The notes: a model not told the origin generated them from the sequence alone. 9,195 nt of DNA from a bacterium (GCA_035370465.1 DAOOVW010000059.1:1-9195); one strand, 5' to 3'; shown: positions 1-6,634, counted from the stretch's first letter. A program made the numbers and translations.

Positions 1-70
1 CAAAATATGCAATGAAAATTGAAAGTAAAAGACCAGAAATAAATGCTCTTCTTGTAAAGAATTTATCCAC
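1..70 (-). CDS. 5' end of a probable membrane protein, truncated by the left window edge
   Basis: Only the first 23 codons are in the window. Read from a GTG at 68-70 (translated as Met), the protein starts VDKFFTRRAFISGLLLS and continues as a hydrophobic stretch. This is a short basic N-terminus (K, R, R) followed by a run of L, I, F and A, typical of a first transmembrane helix or an uncleaved signal anchor. A perfect AGGAGG lies 5 nt upstream of the GTG and decides this start. The overlapping ATG at 70-72 is in another frame, only 3 nt from the AGGAGG, and gives a less protein-like sequence. The gene follows the amidohydrolase at 195-992 on the same strand after 124 nt with no clear terminator, so it may be the next operon member. 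A transporter or large bacterial membrane protein would fit the position, but the family cannot be told from 23 residues. Confidence 0.6.
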   Translation of the reverse strand, partial: MDKFFTRRAFISGLLLSIFIAYF

Positions 71-75
71 ATTTA

Positions 76-81
76 CCTCCT
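76..81 (-). promoter_or_regulatory. Strong Shine-Dalgarno AGGAGG for the truncated left-edge gene
   Basis: This is a perfect anti-16S complement 5 nt before the GTG at 68-70. It is one of the strongest ribosome binding sites in the window and supports a real gene running off the left edge. Confidence 0.65.
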
Positions 82-105
82 GAGTAAGTATTCAAGCCCA
101 ATTCA

Positions 106-115
106 TACTTAAGTA
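106..115. repeat. 10-bp perfect palindrome TACTTAAGTA in the 82-194 intergenic gap
   Basis: A perfect 10-bp palindrome lies between the last amidohydrolase and the truncated membrane-protein gene. A second small dyad, ATAGG-6 nt-CCTAT (133-148), lies 17 bp away. No -35/-10 pair was convincing in this gap. The palindromes could be an internal operator or chance in AT-rich DNA. Confidence 0.2.
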
Positions 116-194
116 GCAAGTAGAGATTCTTTATAGGGTCCATCCTATCCAAACTATTGTCTTTTTTAAACAGAGAAGAGGTAAGATTAAAAAT

Positions 195-992
195 TTATTT
201 CTTTATTACATTTTCTGATGAAAAAACTTTCTCTGCATTCCTAAACAATATTTTCTCTTTTTCTTCATCCGTAATTTTAGCAAATTTTACTTTATATATT
301 GAACCAGATGGTTCATTTATTGCATTACCCGTTCCTAATAGAATCTGGTTAGGAATTTCTTTTACTAATTTTTCTATTACTCCTGCAACTAATATATCAG
401 AAATTTCTATAAATAGGTTTTTACATTTTTTAAATGAAGGAATAAGAAGATTGTTTACCTCTGAAAATAATTGAGTGTCATAACCACATATAACTATTTT
501 CTGTGAAGAGTATTGTTCTGCAAAATTTATAATTTCTGAAATAGGATAAATAGGGGGGGAAAATCCCATTTTGTTTGCAATTGAGCAGAAATTATAACAA
601 ACTTCAACTGTTATATAAAGAGGTATATTTTCTTCTTTAAATAAATCCATAAAGGGGTTAAGGAAAACAATATCTTTTAAAGAATAATTATGAAGAGAAG
701 GAGAGATTCTTGCAATTTTAAAAGGATATTTATCAAAATATTCCATTGTTTCTTTTAATCCCCAGATAGGATTAATACAAGCAACAGGAATAAACCTATT
801 AAGATAGGGAAAAATTTCTTTAATGAGCCAGAGATTACCTTCTTTAGTATCAGTTACCAATGCAACAGTTGAAGTAACAACAGAAATATCAATTTTATTT
901 TTGTCCATAATTTTAAGAAATTCTTCTACCTTTGTTATCCCTTTTGTCCTTAATCCCCATCTTCCAAGATAACTATTTGAATCAATAATCAT
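195..992 (-). CDS. Amidohydrolase_2-fold protein, metal-site-degenerate paralogue
   Basis: This 265-residue protein has the size and layout of a TIM-barrel amidohydrolase (Amidohydro_2 type) and is clearly paralogous to the upstream gene. Both begin MIID, share an (I/L)-D-(I/M) block near residue 34, a (V/L)TD...GN block near 47, and an NP-(I/L)-(W/F)-G block near 74. The metal-binding residues expected in the family are absent. The strand-1 HxH position reads D-S-N-S (residues 4-7). The strand carrying the usual FAHxG reads ICGYD. The strand-8 GSD reads GTG (220-222). Only one histidine occurs in the whole chain (near residue 100). It overlaps the upstream gene by 4 nt (ATGA), implying translational coupling, with AAGGA as the ribosome site. 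It may be a non-catalytic partner subunit or a ligand-binding protein. Fold assignment is good; function is unknown. Confidence 0.82.
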   Translation of the reverse strand: MIIDSNSYLGRWGLRTKGITKVEEFLKIMDKNKIDISVVTSTVALVTDTKEGNLWLIKEIFPYLNRFIPVACINPIWGLKETMEYFDKYPFKIARISPSLHNYSLKDIVFLNPFMDLFKEENIPLYITVEVCYNFCSIANKMGFSPPIYPISEIINFAEQYSSQKIVICGYDTQLFSEVNNLLIPSFKKCKNLFIEISDILVAGVIEKLVKEIPNQILLGTGNAINEPSGSIYKVKFAKITDEEKEKILFRNAEKVFSSENVIKK

Positions 993-1711
993 AATTTGAG
1001 AGTCCTTTTTATATTTAAACCTAAAATTTTCTTTTTGCTTTCTTCTGAAAGTTTAGAATTTTTAATAATCCCTAAATTAATTGCTGGATTAACAAGAACA
1101 AAATCACTTCCAAAAATTACTCTTTCATCTCCTACATTAGAGACCGCCTCTTCAAGAAATCCTTGCTCAAAAATAGTTCCTGATAGGCAGAGTATAATAT
1201 TTTTTTGTTCTTTAGCAAACCGACTCATCTGTTTCCATTTTGTATTTCCTATATGAGCAAAAATAAAAGTTGCTTCTGGATATTTTTGAGAAATAAATTT
1301 AGCTTCTTCTATACTATCTTCCCCTGTATGTAAGAAAAGAGGGATATTTAATTCTATTGCTTTCTCCACTATGGGAAAAGTTAAAGGGTCATTATAAGGT
1401 ATTTGAGAAAGGTCACAGTGAAGTTTGATACCTTTCATTCCTTCTTTAATACATTTGTCTAACTCTTCAATAGATTCTTTTCCAAATAGGGGATTTAAAG
1501 TAGAAAAGCCAATAATACGCGAAGGATATTTTTTCATAAGTTTTAATACCCTGTTATTTCCTAAAGAAACATCTGTCAGAAGATAAAATGGACAACAAAC
1601 CATTGCCATATCAATACCAAATTGGTCTAATGCAGATATATATTCTTCTTCTGAAATTCTAATTCCTTTCATCTCATAGGTATTCCAGCAAGTATGAGCA
1701 TCAATAATCAT
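989..1711 (-). CDS. Amidohydrolase_2-family metal-dependent hydrolase (TIM barrel)
   Basis: This 240-residue protein belongs to the amidohydrolase superfamily, whose cytoplasmic members hydrolyse or decarboxylate C-N, C-O or C-C bonds with one or two metal ions. Visible motifs in order are IDAH (D4, H6; the second His of HxH is Cys8), GIKLH at 94-98, LFLHTGE with H128, FAHIG with H153, and IFGSDF with D203, the usual catalytic aspartate. The site therefore looks mostly intact, unlike the overlapping downstream paralogue. The ATG at 1711 is preceded by GGAG inside the 3' end of the ceramidase-like gene, whose stop lies only 3 nt upstream, so the two should be co-translated. There is no signal peptide. 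The substrate is unknown; a lactonase or amidase role would be typical of this family. The Cys in place of the second histidine suggests a mononuclear or altered metal site. Confidence 0.88.
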   Translation of the reverse strand: MIIDAHTCWNTYEMKGIRISEEEYISALDQFGIDMAMVCCPFYLLTDVSLGNNRVLKLMKKYPSRIIGFSTLNPLFGKESIEELDKCIKEGMKGIKLHCDLSQIPYNDPLTFPIVEKAIELNIPLFLHTGEDSIEEAKFISQKYPEATFIFAHIGNTKWKQMSRFAKEQKNIILCLSGTIFEQGFLEEAVSNVGDERVIFGSDFVLVNPAINLGIIKNSKLSEESKKKILGLNIKRTLKL

Positions 1712-1714
1712 TTT

Positions 1715-2902
1715 TTAATTCTCCATTAATTTTAATGTTTGGTTTAAAATTATATCATAACTTTCTTCTCCCAGCATTGCTACTGAAACTTCATAACCAC
1801 CTTCTTTATAACTTTCTTTTGTAGGTATATACAACAAATCGTCATTCGTAAGGTAAAGAATATATGTATCAGAAAAAGGTGCCTTTTTCTTTATTTCAAG
1901 TCCTAATTCTACAAATGCTTCTCCTGGGATGCCAATAAAAACCAAATTATTAACAGAAAAAGTTATAATTTCTGAAATAATTGTTTTTTTATTTCTAAAC
2001 CTTCTATTCATATCCCATCGCTTAACTATTTCCTCACGAATGGGAAGTTCAACAAAACTTTTTGCTACTTTTAATTTTACATCTGAAGTAAATTTAATAT
2101 TTTTTAATACTCTTTTTACCTCTATTGCTAAATTTTCCCCTAATTCTCCCATTCTTTGAAATCCTTCTAAAGCCCTAATAGGTCCAATATTCCCACACGC
2201 ACCATTTGAGAAAAAAGCAACCCCTCCAATGTCTTCCTCTATCAATCTTTTTGCTACTCCTGGATAGTCAGCAGAAATAGAAAGGTTATCTATTGGTAGA
2301 CATATTGGGTGGCATGTATAATTAAAAAAAGTTGCTATTGGTTTTGAATTCATATCTTCAATACAAATTACACCTACTTCATCATCTACTGGCCCTTTTG
2401 CATATTTAAGTAATTGAGGTTCATCATAAAGATAATGATGACTTCCATCTGGTAAGTTAATTCTACGATTTACACTCTCTTTAATTGCTCCTCTCCCCAT
2501 ACCAATTTTTGCTTCTTTCATATTTCTCAATGCAATACAAATACCATTAGCAATTTTCTTGCAAAGTTGGTAAATATAAGAAATATCTTTTTCAGGATAA
2601 GGAAGAATAAACCTGGTATTTGGTCCATAGTGGGTATGAGATGCAGTAATTAAAAAATTCTCTAAATTAATTTTCCCCTTAACAAGTTCTTTTATTTTTT
2701 CTGTAATTTCTATATCTATTCCTATTAAATCCGCAGTAACTATAGCGAATTTTTCTTTTCCATCATCAAGAATCAATATATTGGCATATAAATTATCATG
2801 TATACTTTTTGCTATATGTCCTCTTCCCATACCTGCCATTTCACAACCAATTGAAGGTGTAATATCTACTTTGGAAACACCACATCTAAAATTTTTTCCC
2901 AT
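1715..2902 (-). CDS. Cytoplasmic neutral/alkaline non-lysosomal ceramidase-fold protein
   Basis: The 395 residues match the N-terminal catalytic domain of neutral ceramidases. Visible are GVSKVDITPSIG at 8-19, ASHTHYGP at 87-94 (zinc histidines H89 and H91), NYTCHP at 194-199 (H198), SADYPG at 210-215 and GACGNIGP at 234-241. Known neutral ceramidases carry a nucleophilic serine in a G-D/N-x-S-P motif. Here that position is Gly240, so true ceramidase chemistry is doubtful. The signal peptide and C-terminal immunoglobulin-like domain of secreted ceramidases are missing, pointing to a cytoplasmic amide or ester hydrolase subfamily. The ATG at 2902 is forced, because an in-frame TAA immediately precedes it. 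The only good ribosome site, AAGGAG, is 22 nt upstream, so translation probably depends on coupling to a small upstream ORF. The next gene begins 3 nt after its stop. Confidence 0.88.
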   Translation of the reverse strand: MGKNFRCGVSKVDITPSIGCEMAGMGRGHIAKSIHDNLYANILILDDGKEKFAIVTADLIGIDIEITEKIKELVKGKINLENFLITASHTHYGPNTRFILPYPEKDISYIYQLCKKIANGICIALRNMKEAKIGMGRGAIKESVNRRINLPDGSHHYLYDEPQLLKYAKGPVDDEVGVICIEDMNSKPIATFFNYTCHPICLPIDNLSISADYPGVAKRLIEEDIGGVAFFSNGACGNIGPIRALEGFQRMGELGENLAIEVKRVLKNIKFTSDVKLKVAKSFVELPIREEIVKRWDMNRRFRNKKTIISEIITFSVNNLVFIGIPGEAFVELGLEIKKKAPFSDTYILYLTNDDLLYIPTKESYKEGGYEVSVAMLGEESYDIILNQTLKLMEN

Positions 2903-2960
2903 TTATTATCTCATCTATTTGTATCTCCTTAGCAATTTTCCTTTCATCTGCTTTTTTCAT
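2886..2960 (-). CDS. Possible 24-codon coupling ORF bridging the acetyltransferase and ceramidase-like genes
   Basis: An ATG at 2958-2960 overlaps the TGA of the acetyltransferase gene (ATGA) and has a strong GGGAGG 5 nt upstream (2966-2971). It opens a 24-codon frame beginning MKKADERKIAKEIQ, highly charged and amphipathic, ending at a TAG (2886-2888) 12 nt inside the ceramidase-like gene. The ceramidase-like ATG at 2902 has no nearby ribosome site, so ribosomes finishing this ORF could re-initiate there. The frame meets the ceramidase-like frame at a run of six A. Losing one A would fuse both into a single longer protein, so a slippage site or a consensus error is the alternative reading. 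The peptide matches no family I recognise. Confidence 0.35.
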   Translation of the reverse strand: MKKADERKIAKEIQIDEIINGKKF

Positions 2961-3433
2961 AAAAACCTCCCTAAAATTATTTCATCAACACCAACAAAAA
3001 AATGGTCTCTTCTATATCCTTCTGGAATAAATCCATTTTTTATATAATAAATTAAAGCCCTTTTATTATGTGCAGATACGCATGTGGATATTTTCCTCTG
3101 TTTTTTACTTGCCCAAAACTCTTCTGCTTTTTTCATCAAAATTTTTCCAACACCCTTACTGAAATACTCTGGTTCAACTCCCACTATTTCAAGAGAACCC
3201 AACCCATTTTTTCCCGCTGTTACACTTATATAACCAACAATCTTTTTATTATCTTCTACAACAAAAGAAATTCTCTCTGAAAATGCATCTTTAAAATTAG
3301 ATTTTTTCTCAAAAACAGAAGGGGAAAATTCATTGAAGTTTTCTAATTTATCTCCTAAAAATGACTTAAATGCTTTTATCATTAATTCAGAAACTTGTTT
3401 TGCATCTCCCTTTTTAAATTTTCTGCATCTCAT
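2957..3433 (-). CDS. GNAT-family N-acetyltransferase
   Basis: This 158-residue cytoplasmic enzyme should transfer an acyl group from acyl-CoA to an amine. Motif A is seen at 83-100 (beta strand IVGVEP, then the SKGVGK pyrophosphate loop and helix). Motif B carries N123, R125-A126 and Y129-Y130 before NGF (133-135). The first glutamine/arginine of the usual Q/RxxGxG is Phe91. The start is taken at ATG 3433 because AGGAG (3443-3447) is 9 nt upstream of it. The in-frame ATG at 3442 would touch that site directly and add only three residues. It follows the creatininase-family gene by 56 nt, and its stop codon overlaps the small ORF at 2886-2960. Acetyltransferases often accompany amide-catabolism or amine-detoxification genes. 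The substrate is not predictable from sequence. Confidence 0.85.
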   Translation of the reverse strand: MRCRKFKKGDAKQVSELMIKAFKSFLGDKLENFNEFSPSVFEKKSNFKDAFSERISFVVEDNKKIVGYISVTAGKNGLGSLEIVGVEPEYFSKGVGKILMKKAEEFWASKKQRKISTCVSAHNKRALIYYIKNGFIPEGYRRDHFFVGVDEIILGRFL

Positions 3434-3489
3434 TTTTCTCATCTCCTCTCTTAATAAATCTGTTAAGATTTTTTATATTTATATTTTTC

Positions 3490-4230
3490 TTAATTTTTTA
3501 ATATCTTTTTTATATCGGAAAGGATTTCTTCTCTCGCTTCCTTTATATATTCTAAACTTGCTTCTTTTGCGGTTTTTGAATACCATTTACTTTCATCAAA
3601 TTTTTTCATATCAACTCCATCAGGACAAAAGGTAAGCATCAAAGATGTTTCTTGTTTGCCTGCATGGTCAATTGGAAATTTTTTTTGTATTTCCTCTGTA
3701 ATAAAAGGATGAATTTTTATCCAGTTAAATGGATCCTGCCCTTTCTCCTGTTGTGTGTAATAATCTTTTGAACTTTCTTTTCCCCACCAGCCCTCTCCTA
3801 AATTTGCCTCTATAAACTCAAAAATTGACTGTCTTGCTGCAAATTTAAATGCGAGGTCTGTTGGCATACCTTGAACAAAATTTTCACTCTGATGATGAAT
3901 AAAAATATGTATGTTTCTAAAACCAATTCTTAATAACCCATTAAAGAGCCCTTTGGCAAAAGGGAAAAGTGAAGGACCTGGTATATGAATTGTTCCATTG
4001 TTTTCTGGTGGTTCAACACCATAACTTGCTGCTCCATAATAAAAAGGTGGTAAAATTACAACATCCATCTCTTTTTCAATAATTTCAAGAGCTCTTATAA
4101 TTAGTAAAGTATCAACACCAACCACTAAATGCTCACTATGATATTCAATGACTCCAACAGGTAAAACAACTGGGGTATTGTCTTTTATTGCTTTTCTTAT
4201 CTGGTCCGGAAACATCATTTCATACTTCAT
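3490..4230 (-). CDS. Creatininase-family amidohydrolase
   Basis: This 246-residue protein is of normal family length (about 240-260) and has no signal peptide. Creatininase-fold enzymes open cyclic or linear amides with a binuclear metal site; members include creatininase, mycofactocin-type and formamide-hydrolysing enzymes. Visible motifs are PVGVIEYH (24-31, ligands E29 and H31), H34 and D40 (SEH replaces the usual GPH), the GTI element at 79-81, and DHAGKQETSLML (188-199) with E194, a family signature. The central NGHxxN-type motif reads IHHQSEN (111-117), so the histidine and glutamate ligands are present in altered spacing. A GGGGAG ribosome site precedes the ATG. It sits 86 nt after the creatinase/M24-like gene. 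The pairing recalls creatinine to creatine to sarcosine degradation, but sequence divergence makes an unknown related substrate more likely. Confidence 0.87.
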   Translation of the reverse strand: MKYEMMFPDQIRKAIKDNTPVVLPVGVIEYHSEHLVVGVDTLLIIRALEIIEKEMDVVILPPFYYGAASYGVEPPENNGTIHIPGPSLFPFAKGLFNGLLRIGFRNIHIFIHHQSENFVQGMPTDLAFKFAARQSIFEFIEANLGEGWWGKESSKDYYTQQEKGQDPFNWIKIHPFITEEIQKKFPIDHAGKQETSLMLTFCPDGVDMKKFDESKWYSKTAKEASLEYIKEAREEILSDIKKILKN

Positions 4231-4254
4231 TTCTCCCCCTCTTTATTTTCAATT

Positions 4255-4317
4255 TTAATATTTTAAAATCCCTCTCATACCCCATTGTGCTTGGAAAATT
4301 TTCCTATTTTTTGACAT
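4255..4317 (-). CDS. Possible 20-codon ORF coupled (TAATG) to the M24-like gene
   Basis: The stop of the M24-like gene overlaps an ATG as TAATG. The frame encodes 20 residues starting MSKNRKIFQAQWGMRG and stops at 4255-4257. There is no strong Shine-Dalgarno, so translation would rely on termination-reinitiation. The peptide resembles no family known to me. It may be a gene remnant, a coupling ORF or chance. It sits in the same kind of position as the ORF at 2886-2960, in an otherwise empty 86-nt gap. Confidence 0.18.
   Translation of the reverse strand: MSKNRKIFQAQWGMRGILKY
4293..4304. repeat. 12-bp perfect palindrome GGAAAATTTTCC
   Basis: This is a perfect 12-bp palindrome in the gap between the M24-like and creatininase-family genes. 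It has no loop, so it is not a good terminator even though a T-run follows on the plus strand. It could be a protein-binding site inside the operon; chance cannot be excluded. Confidence 0.22.
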
Positions 4318-5474
4318 TACACTTCAATTATTTTCATCAGTTCACTACTTAATAATTCAGCACCTTCTTTTTTTACTATCACACCGTTTTCCCACCTTAA
4401 ACCAAAGTCATCACAATATAAAAATGTATCAACTTGAAATGTCATATTTTCTTCAAGATAATAATCAGAGTTTGTTTCCATCCAGGGTCTTTCAACTTCA
4501 ATCATCCCAATTCCATGACACGGGCCATAAAGGATATTTTTCCCAACTCCTATTTTTTCTCCATATTCAAAAAATTTCTTAGCAACATCCCCTGCTTTAA
4601 CTCCGCTTTTAATCCAGTCAATTGTTTTTTTGTGCATATCAAGCCCAGCAGAGACAAGTTTTTTCATCTCTTCTGACATTTTCCCTATACATACAGGTCT
4701 TCCTACACTTGAAGAATATCCTGCTACTCTTGCCCCAATATTTAACTGAATTAAATTGTTTTTTCCTAATTTTGTATACGAAGGTCTACCAATTGCATTT
4801 GTTGAGTTTTTTCCGGCAAGAACATACTGAGGATGTCCTTCATATTCTGCTCCATTTTTATATAAGGACTCCTCAATAATTCCAACAAGTTGTAATTCTG
4901 TCATTTCTGGTTTCATATTCTCAATTGCTTCTTTTAATGCAATTTCTGAAATTTTAAATGCCTCTTTCATCATTTTTATTTCAACTTCACTTTTTTTTAT
5001 TCTCATATCAACCATTATTTCATCACTTTTTATTATTTCTGCATCAGGTTCTGCTTGTTTTATTGCTTCATAGATAGGTATAGGAAATATTTGGTATCCA
5101 GCAATTCCGATTTTCTTTACTTTTTCTCCAACCATCTCTTTGAAAACAATTGAAAAATTATCAAGTTTCATCCCTGGATATTCTGGTTCTGCACTTTCTC
5201 TATACTGTAAAATTCTATATATCTTTTTAACTCTGCTTCTATTCATTGCAAATGTTTCACTTTCAGGTCCAATAAGAAGTGCAATTCCCCCATTTTTAGA
5301 AATTGCAACCCCAGATGTCTCAAATATAGGCCAGTAATCAGTCAAATACCTTACATTTGCAAAATCTGCTTCATTTGATTGAACAATCAAAATATCCAGG
5401 TTTTTTGCTTTCACTTTCTCAACTACTTCCTTCCATCTTTTTTCAAATTCACTATCCGGTATTTTTATTTCCAT
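4317..5474 (-). CDS. Creatinase/M24-fold (pita-bread) protein lacking the metal aspartates
   Basis: This 385-residue protein has the two-domain layout of M24B aminopeptidases, prolidases and creatinase: a creatinase-type N-terminal domain (about 10-155) and a pita-bread domain (about 160-385). Active M24 peptidases bind two metals through D, D, H, E, E. Here the first Asp (DxGA) is Asn245, the second (GYxSDxTR) is Ser256, while H320 (CHGIG), E328 (ERP) and E362 (RWENGVIV) remain. The catalytic histidine usually found just before GRPS also seems missing (AIGRPS, 227-232). Creatinase itself is a metal-free member of the fold, so this may be a metal-independent C-N hydrolase or a non-catalytic protein rather than a peptidase. 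Its ATG has AAGGAG in good position and overlaps the regulator gene by 23 nt, so the two are co-transcribed. Confidence 0.86.
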   Translation of the reverse strand: MEIKIPDSEFEKRWKEVVEKVKAKNLDILIVQSNEADFANVRYLTDYWPIFETSGVAISKNGGIALLIGPESETFAMNRSRVKKIYRILQYRESAEPEYPGMKLDNFSIVFKEMVGEKVKKIGIAGYQIFPIPIYEAIKQAEPDAEIIKSDEIMVDMRIKKSEVEIKMMKEAFKISEIALKEAIENMKPEMTELQLVGIIEESLYKNGAEYEGHPQYVLAGKNSTNAIGRPSYTKLGKNNLIQLNIGARVAGYSSSVGRPVCIGKMSEEMKKLVSAGLDMHKKTIDWIKSGVKAGDVAKKFFEYGEKIGVGKNILYGPCHGIGMIEVERPWMETNSDYYLEENMTFQVDTFLYCDDFGLRWENGVIVKKEGAELLSSELMKIIEV

Positions 5475-6573
5475 TTTTTACTCCTTTTTCATATATACCA
5501 CATGATTTTCTTATAATTAATTTTGTATCAATTTTCACTTTTTTAATATCACTGAATTTTCTTTTCCCTTTTATTTTATCCATCAATAATTCTGCTGCAC
5601 TCTCCCCTATTTTCTCTGCTTGCTGGTCAACTGTCGTTAAAGGGGATTCTAATATCTGACCGACTTCCATATTTCCATAACCCACTAAAGAAATATCTTC
5701 AGGAACTCTTAAATTTAATTCTCTAAGTGCTTTGTATGCACCTACTGCAACCTCATCATTACAGGCAAAAATTGCATCTGCATTATAGTTTAAAAAATAT
5801 TTTTTAGTTTCAAAATATCCATCTTCTAAACTCCACTTTGTAAATCTTATTATTTTCTCTTTTATTTTATATTTTTCAATTGCATTTATATATCCATTTC
5901 TTCTCTCATCTGCACTTGAATCACCAACAGGTCCTAATAAATGTAAAATTTTTTTATTCCCGAGTTCTATTAAATGTTCTGTTATTAAAAATCCCCCTTT
6001 ATAGTCATCTGACATAACTATATCTGCAGAAATACCAGGAATTTCTACATCTATTATTACAATAGGTATCTCTTTACTAATTTTGTCAACTGTTGACCTG
6101 TTTGTATGTGTATAATAAGAGGAAATAAGAAATAACCCCTTCCTTTTTTCTTTTAAAATTTTTCTTAAATATATCTTTTCTTCAATTGGGTTATCTCTTT
6201 CCGAAAAAATTGTAAATTCTATTCCTTCTCTGCTTAATACTTTCTGGATTCCTGAAATTATCTGGAAATAAAAAGAGTTTCTTAAATTTGGCACTTTTAT
6301 TACAATCAGGTCTTTTATTGTATTTTGCCCATTATTAAATTCCTGTGTTAAAAAAGTCCCCTTACCTGGCATTCTAAAAAGTAAGTTCTCATTTATCAAT
6401 TCAATTATTGCTTCTCTTACAGTCATTCTGCTAATACCAAATTCCTCTGCTAATTTTTCTTCTGAAGGAATTTTTTCCCCTGGAAGAATTCTCCCTTTTC
6501 TTATATCTTCAAGAAGTTTCTCTTTAATTTGTTTTGATAACGGTACATAACTATTACTTTTTATTTTTCCCAT
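5452..6573 (-). CDS. GntR-type DNA-binding / LacI-type sensor transcriptional regulator
   Basis: This 373-residue regulator has the AraR-like architecture. A GntR winged helix occupies about 9-75 (PGEKIPSEEKLAEEFGISR, then MTVREAI and the GKGTFL wing). A periplasmic-binding-protein-like sensor domain occupies about 88-360, with LacI-family marks such as DDYKGGFLITEHLIELG, AIFACNDEVAVGAYKAL and the VPEDISLVGYGN segment. Proteins of this class usually repress sugar or small-molecule catabolic operons and release DNA on binding the substrate. It is the first gene of the operon, directly behind a near-consensus promoter with dyad-symmetric flanks, so autoregulation is likely. The ATG at 6573 has GAGG 10 nt upstream. 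Its last codons overlap the M24-like gene. The ligand is unknown but is presumably the compound handled by the downstream hydrolase-fold proteins. Confidence 0.93.
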   Translation of the reverse strand: MGKIKSNSYVPLSKQIKEKLLEDIRKGRILPGEKIPSEEKLAEEFGISRMTVREAIIELINENLLFRMPGKGTFLTQEFNNGQNTIKDLIVIKVPNLRNSFYFQIISGIQKVLSREGIEFTIFSERDNPIEEKIYLRKILKEKRKGLFLISSYYTHTNRSTVDKISKEIPIVIIDVEIPGISADIVMSDDYKGGFLITEHLIELGNKKILHLLGPVGDSSADERRNGYINAIEKYKIKEKIIRFTKWSLEDGYFETKKYFLNYNADAIFACNDEVAVGAYKALRELNLRVPEDISLVGYGNMEVGQILESPLTTVDQQAEKIGESAAELLMDKIKGKRKFSDIKKVKIDTKLIIRKSCGIYEKGVKNGNKNTG

Positions 6574-6598
6574 TTTTTATTTTCCTCATTTTTTTGTC

Positions 6599-6606
6599 TG
6601 ATATCA
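6599..6606. promoter_or_regulatory. 8-bp palindrome TGATATCA at the operon transcription start
   Basis: A perfect 8-bp palindrome lies directly downstream of, and overlaps by one base, the -10 box (6606-6611) of the regulator promoter. A repressor bound here would block transcription start. It is an operator candidate by position only. Confidence 0.3.
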
Positions 6607-6633
6607 TTATACATTGAAAAAAAATTTTGTCAA
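6606..6633 (-). promoter_or_regulatory. Sigma-70-type promoter of the regulator-led operon
   Basis: On the minus strand TTGACA (6628-6633) is followed after 16 bp by TATAAT (6606-6611). Both hexamers match the consensus exactly. The predicted start is near 6598, leaving about 25 nt of leader before the regulator ATG. It is the best promoter in the window and the only convincing one for the 195-6573 gene block. Confidence 0.8.
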
Positions 6634-6634
6634 G

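Noticed and set aside
1..72. ATG at 70-72 as the start of the left-edge gene
   Set aside because: Only 3 nt from AGGAGG and in a frame without a coherent membrane segment. The GTG at 68-70 has better spacing and gives a typical basic-then-hydrophobic N-terminus.
133..148. ATAGG-6 nt-CCTAT hairpin as a terminator of the operon
   Set aside because: Stem of only 5 bp and no T-run after it on the minus strand.
157..474. Plus-strand open frame of 105 codons
   Set aside because: It is the antisense shadow of the amidohydrolase-fold gene at 195-992, has no ribosome site and reads as low-complexity F/S/L/I sequence.
4293..4316. GGAAAATTTTCC followed by a T-run as a plus-strand terminator
   Set aside because: The palindrome has no loop and no plus-strand gene ends there.
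3490..5474. Calling the pair genuine creatininase and creatinase
   Set aside because: The creatininase-like protein has an altered metal loop and the M24-like protein seems to lack the catalytic histidine, so only fold-level names are justified.
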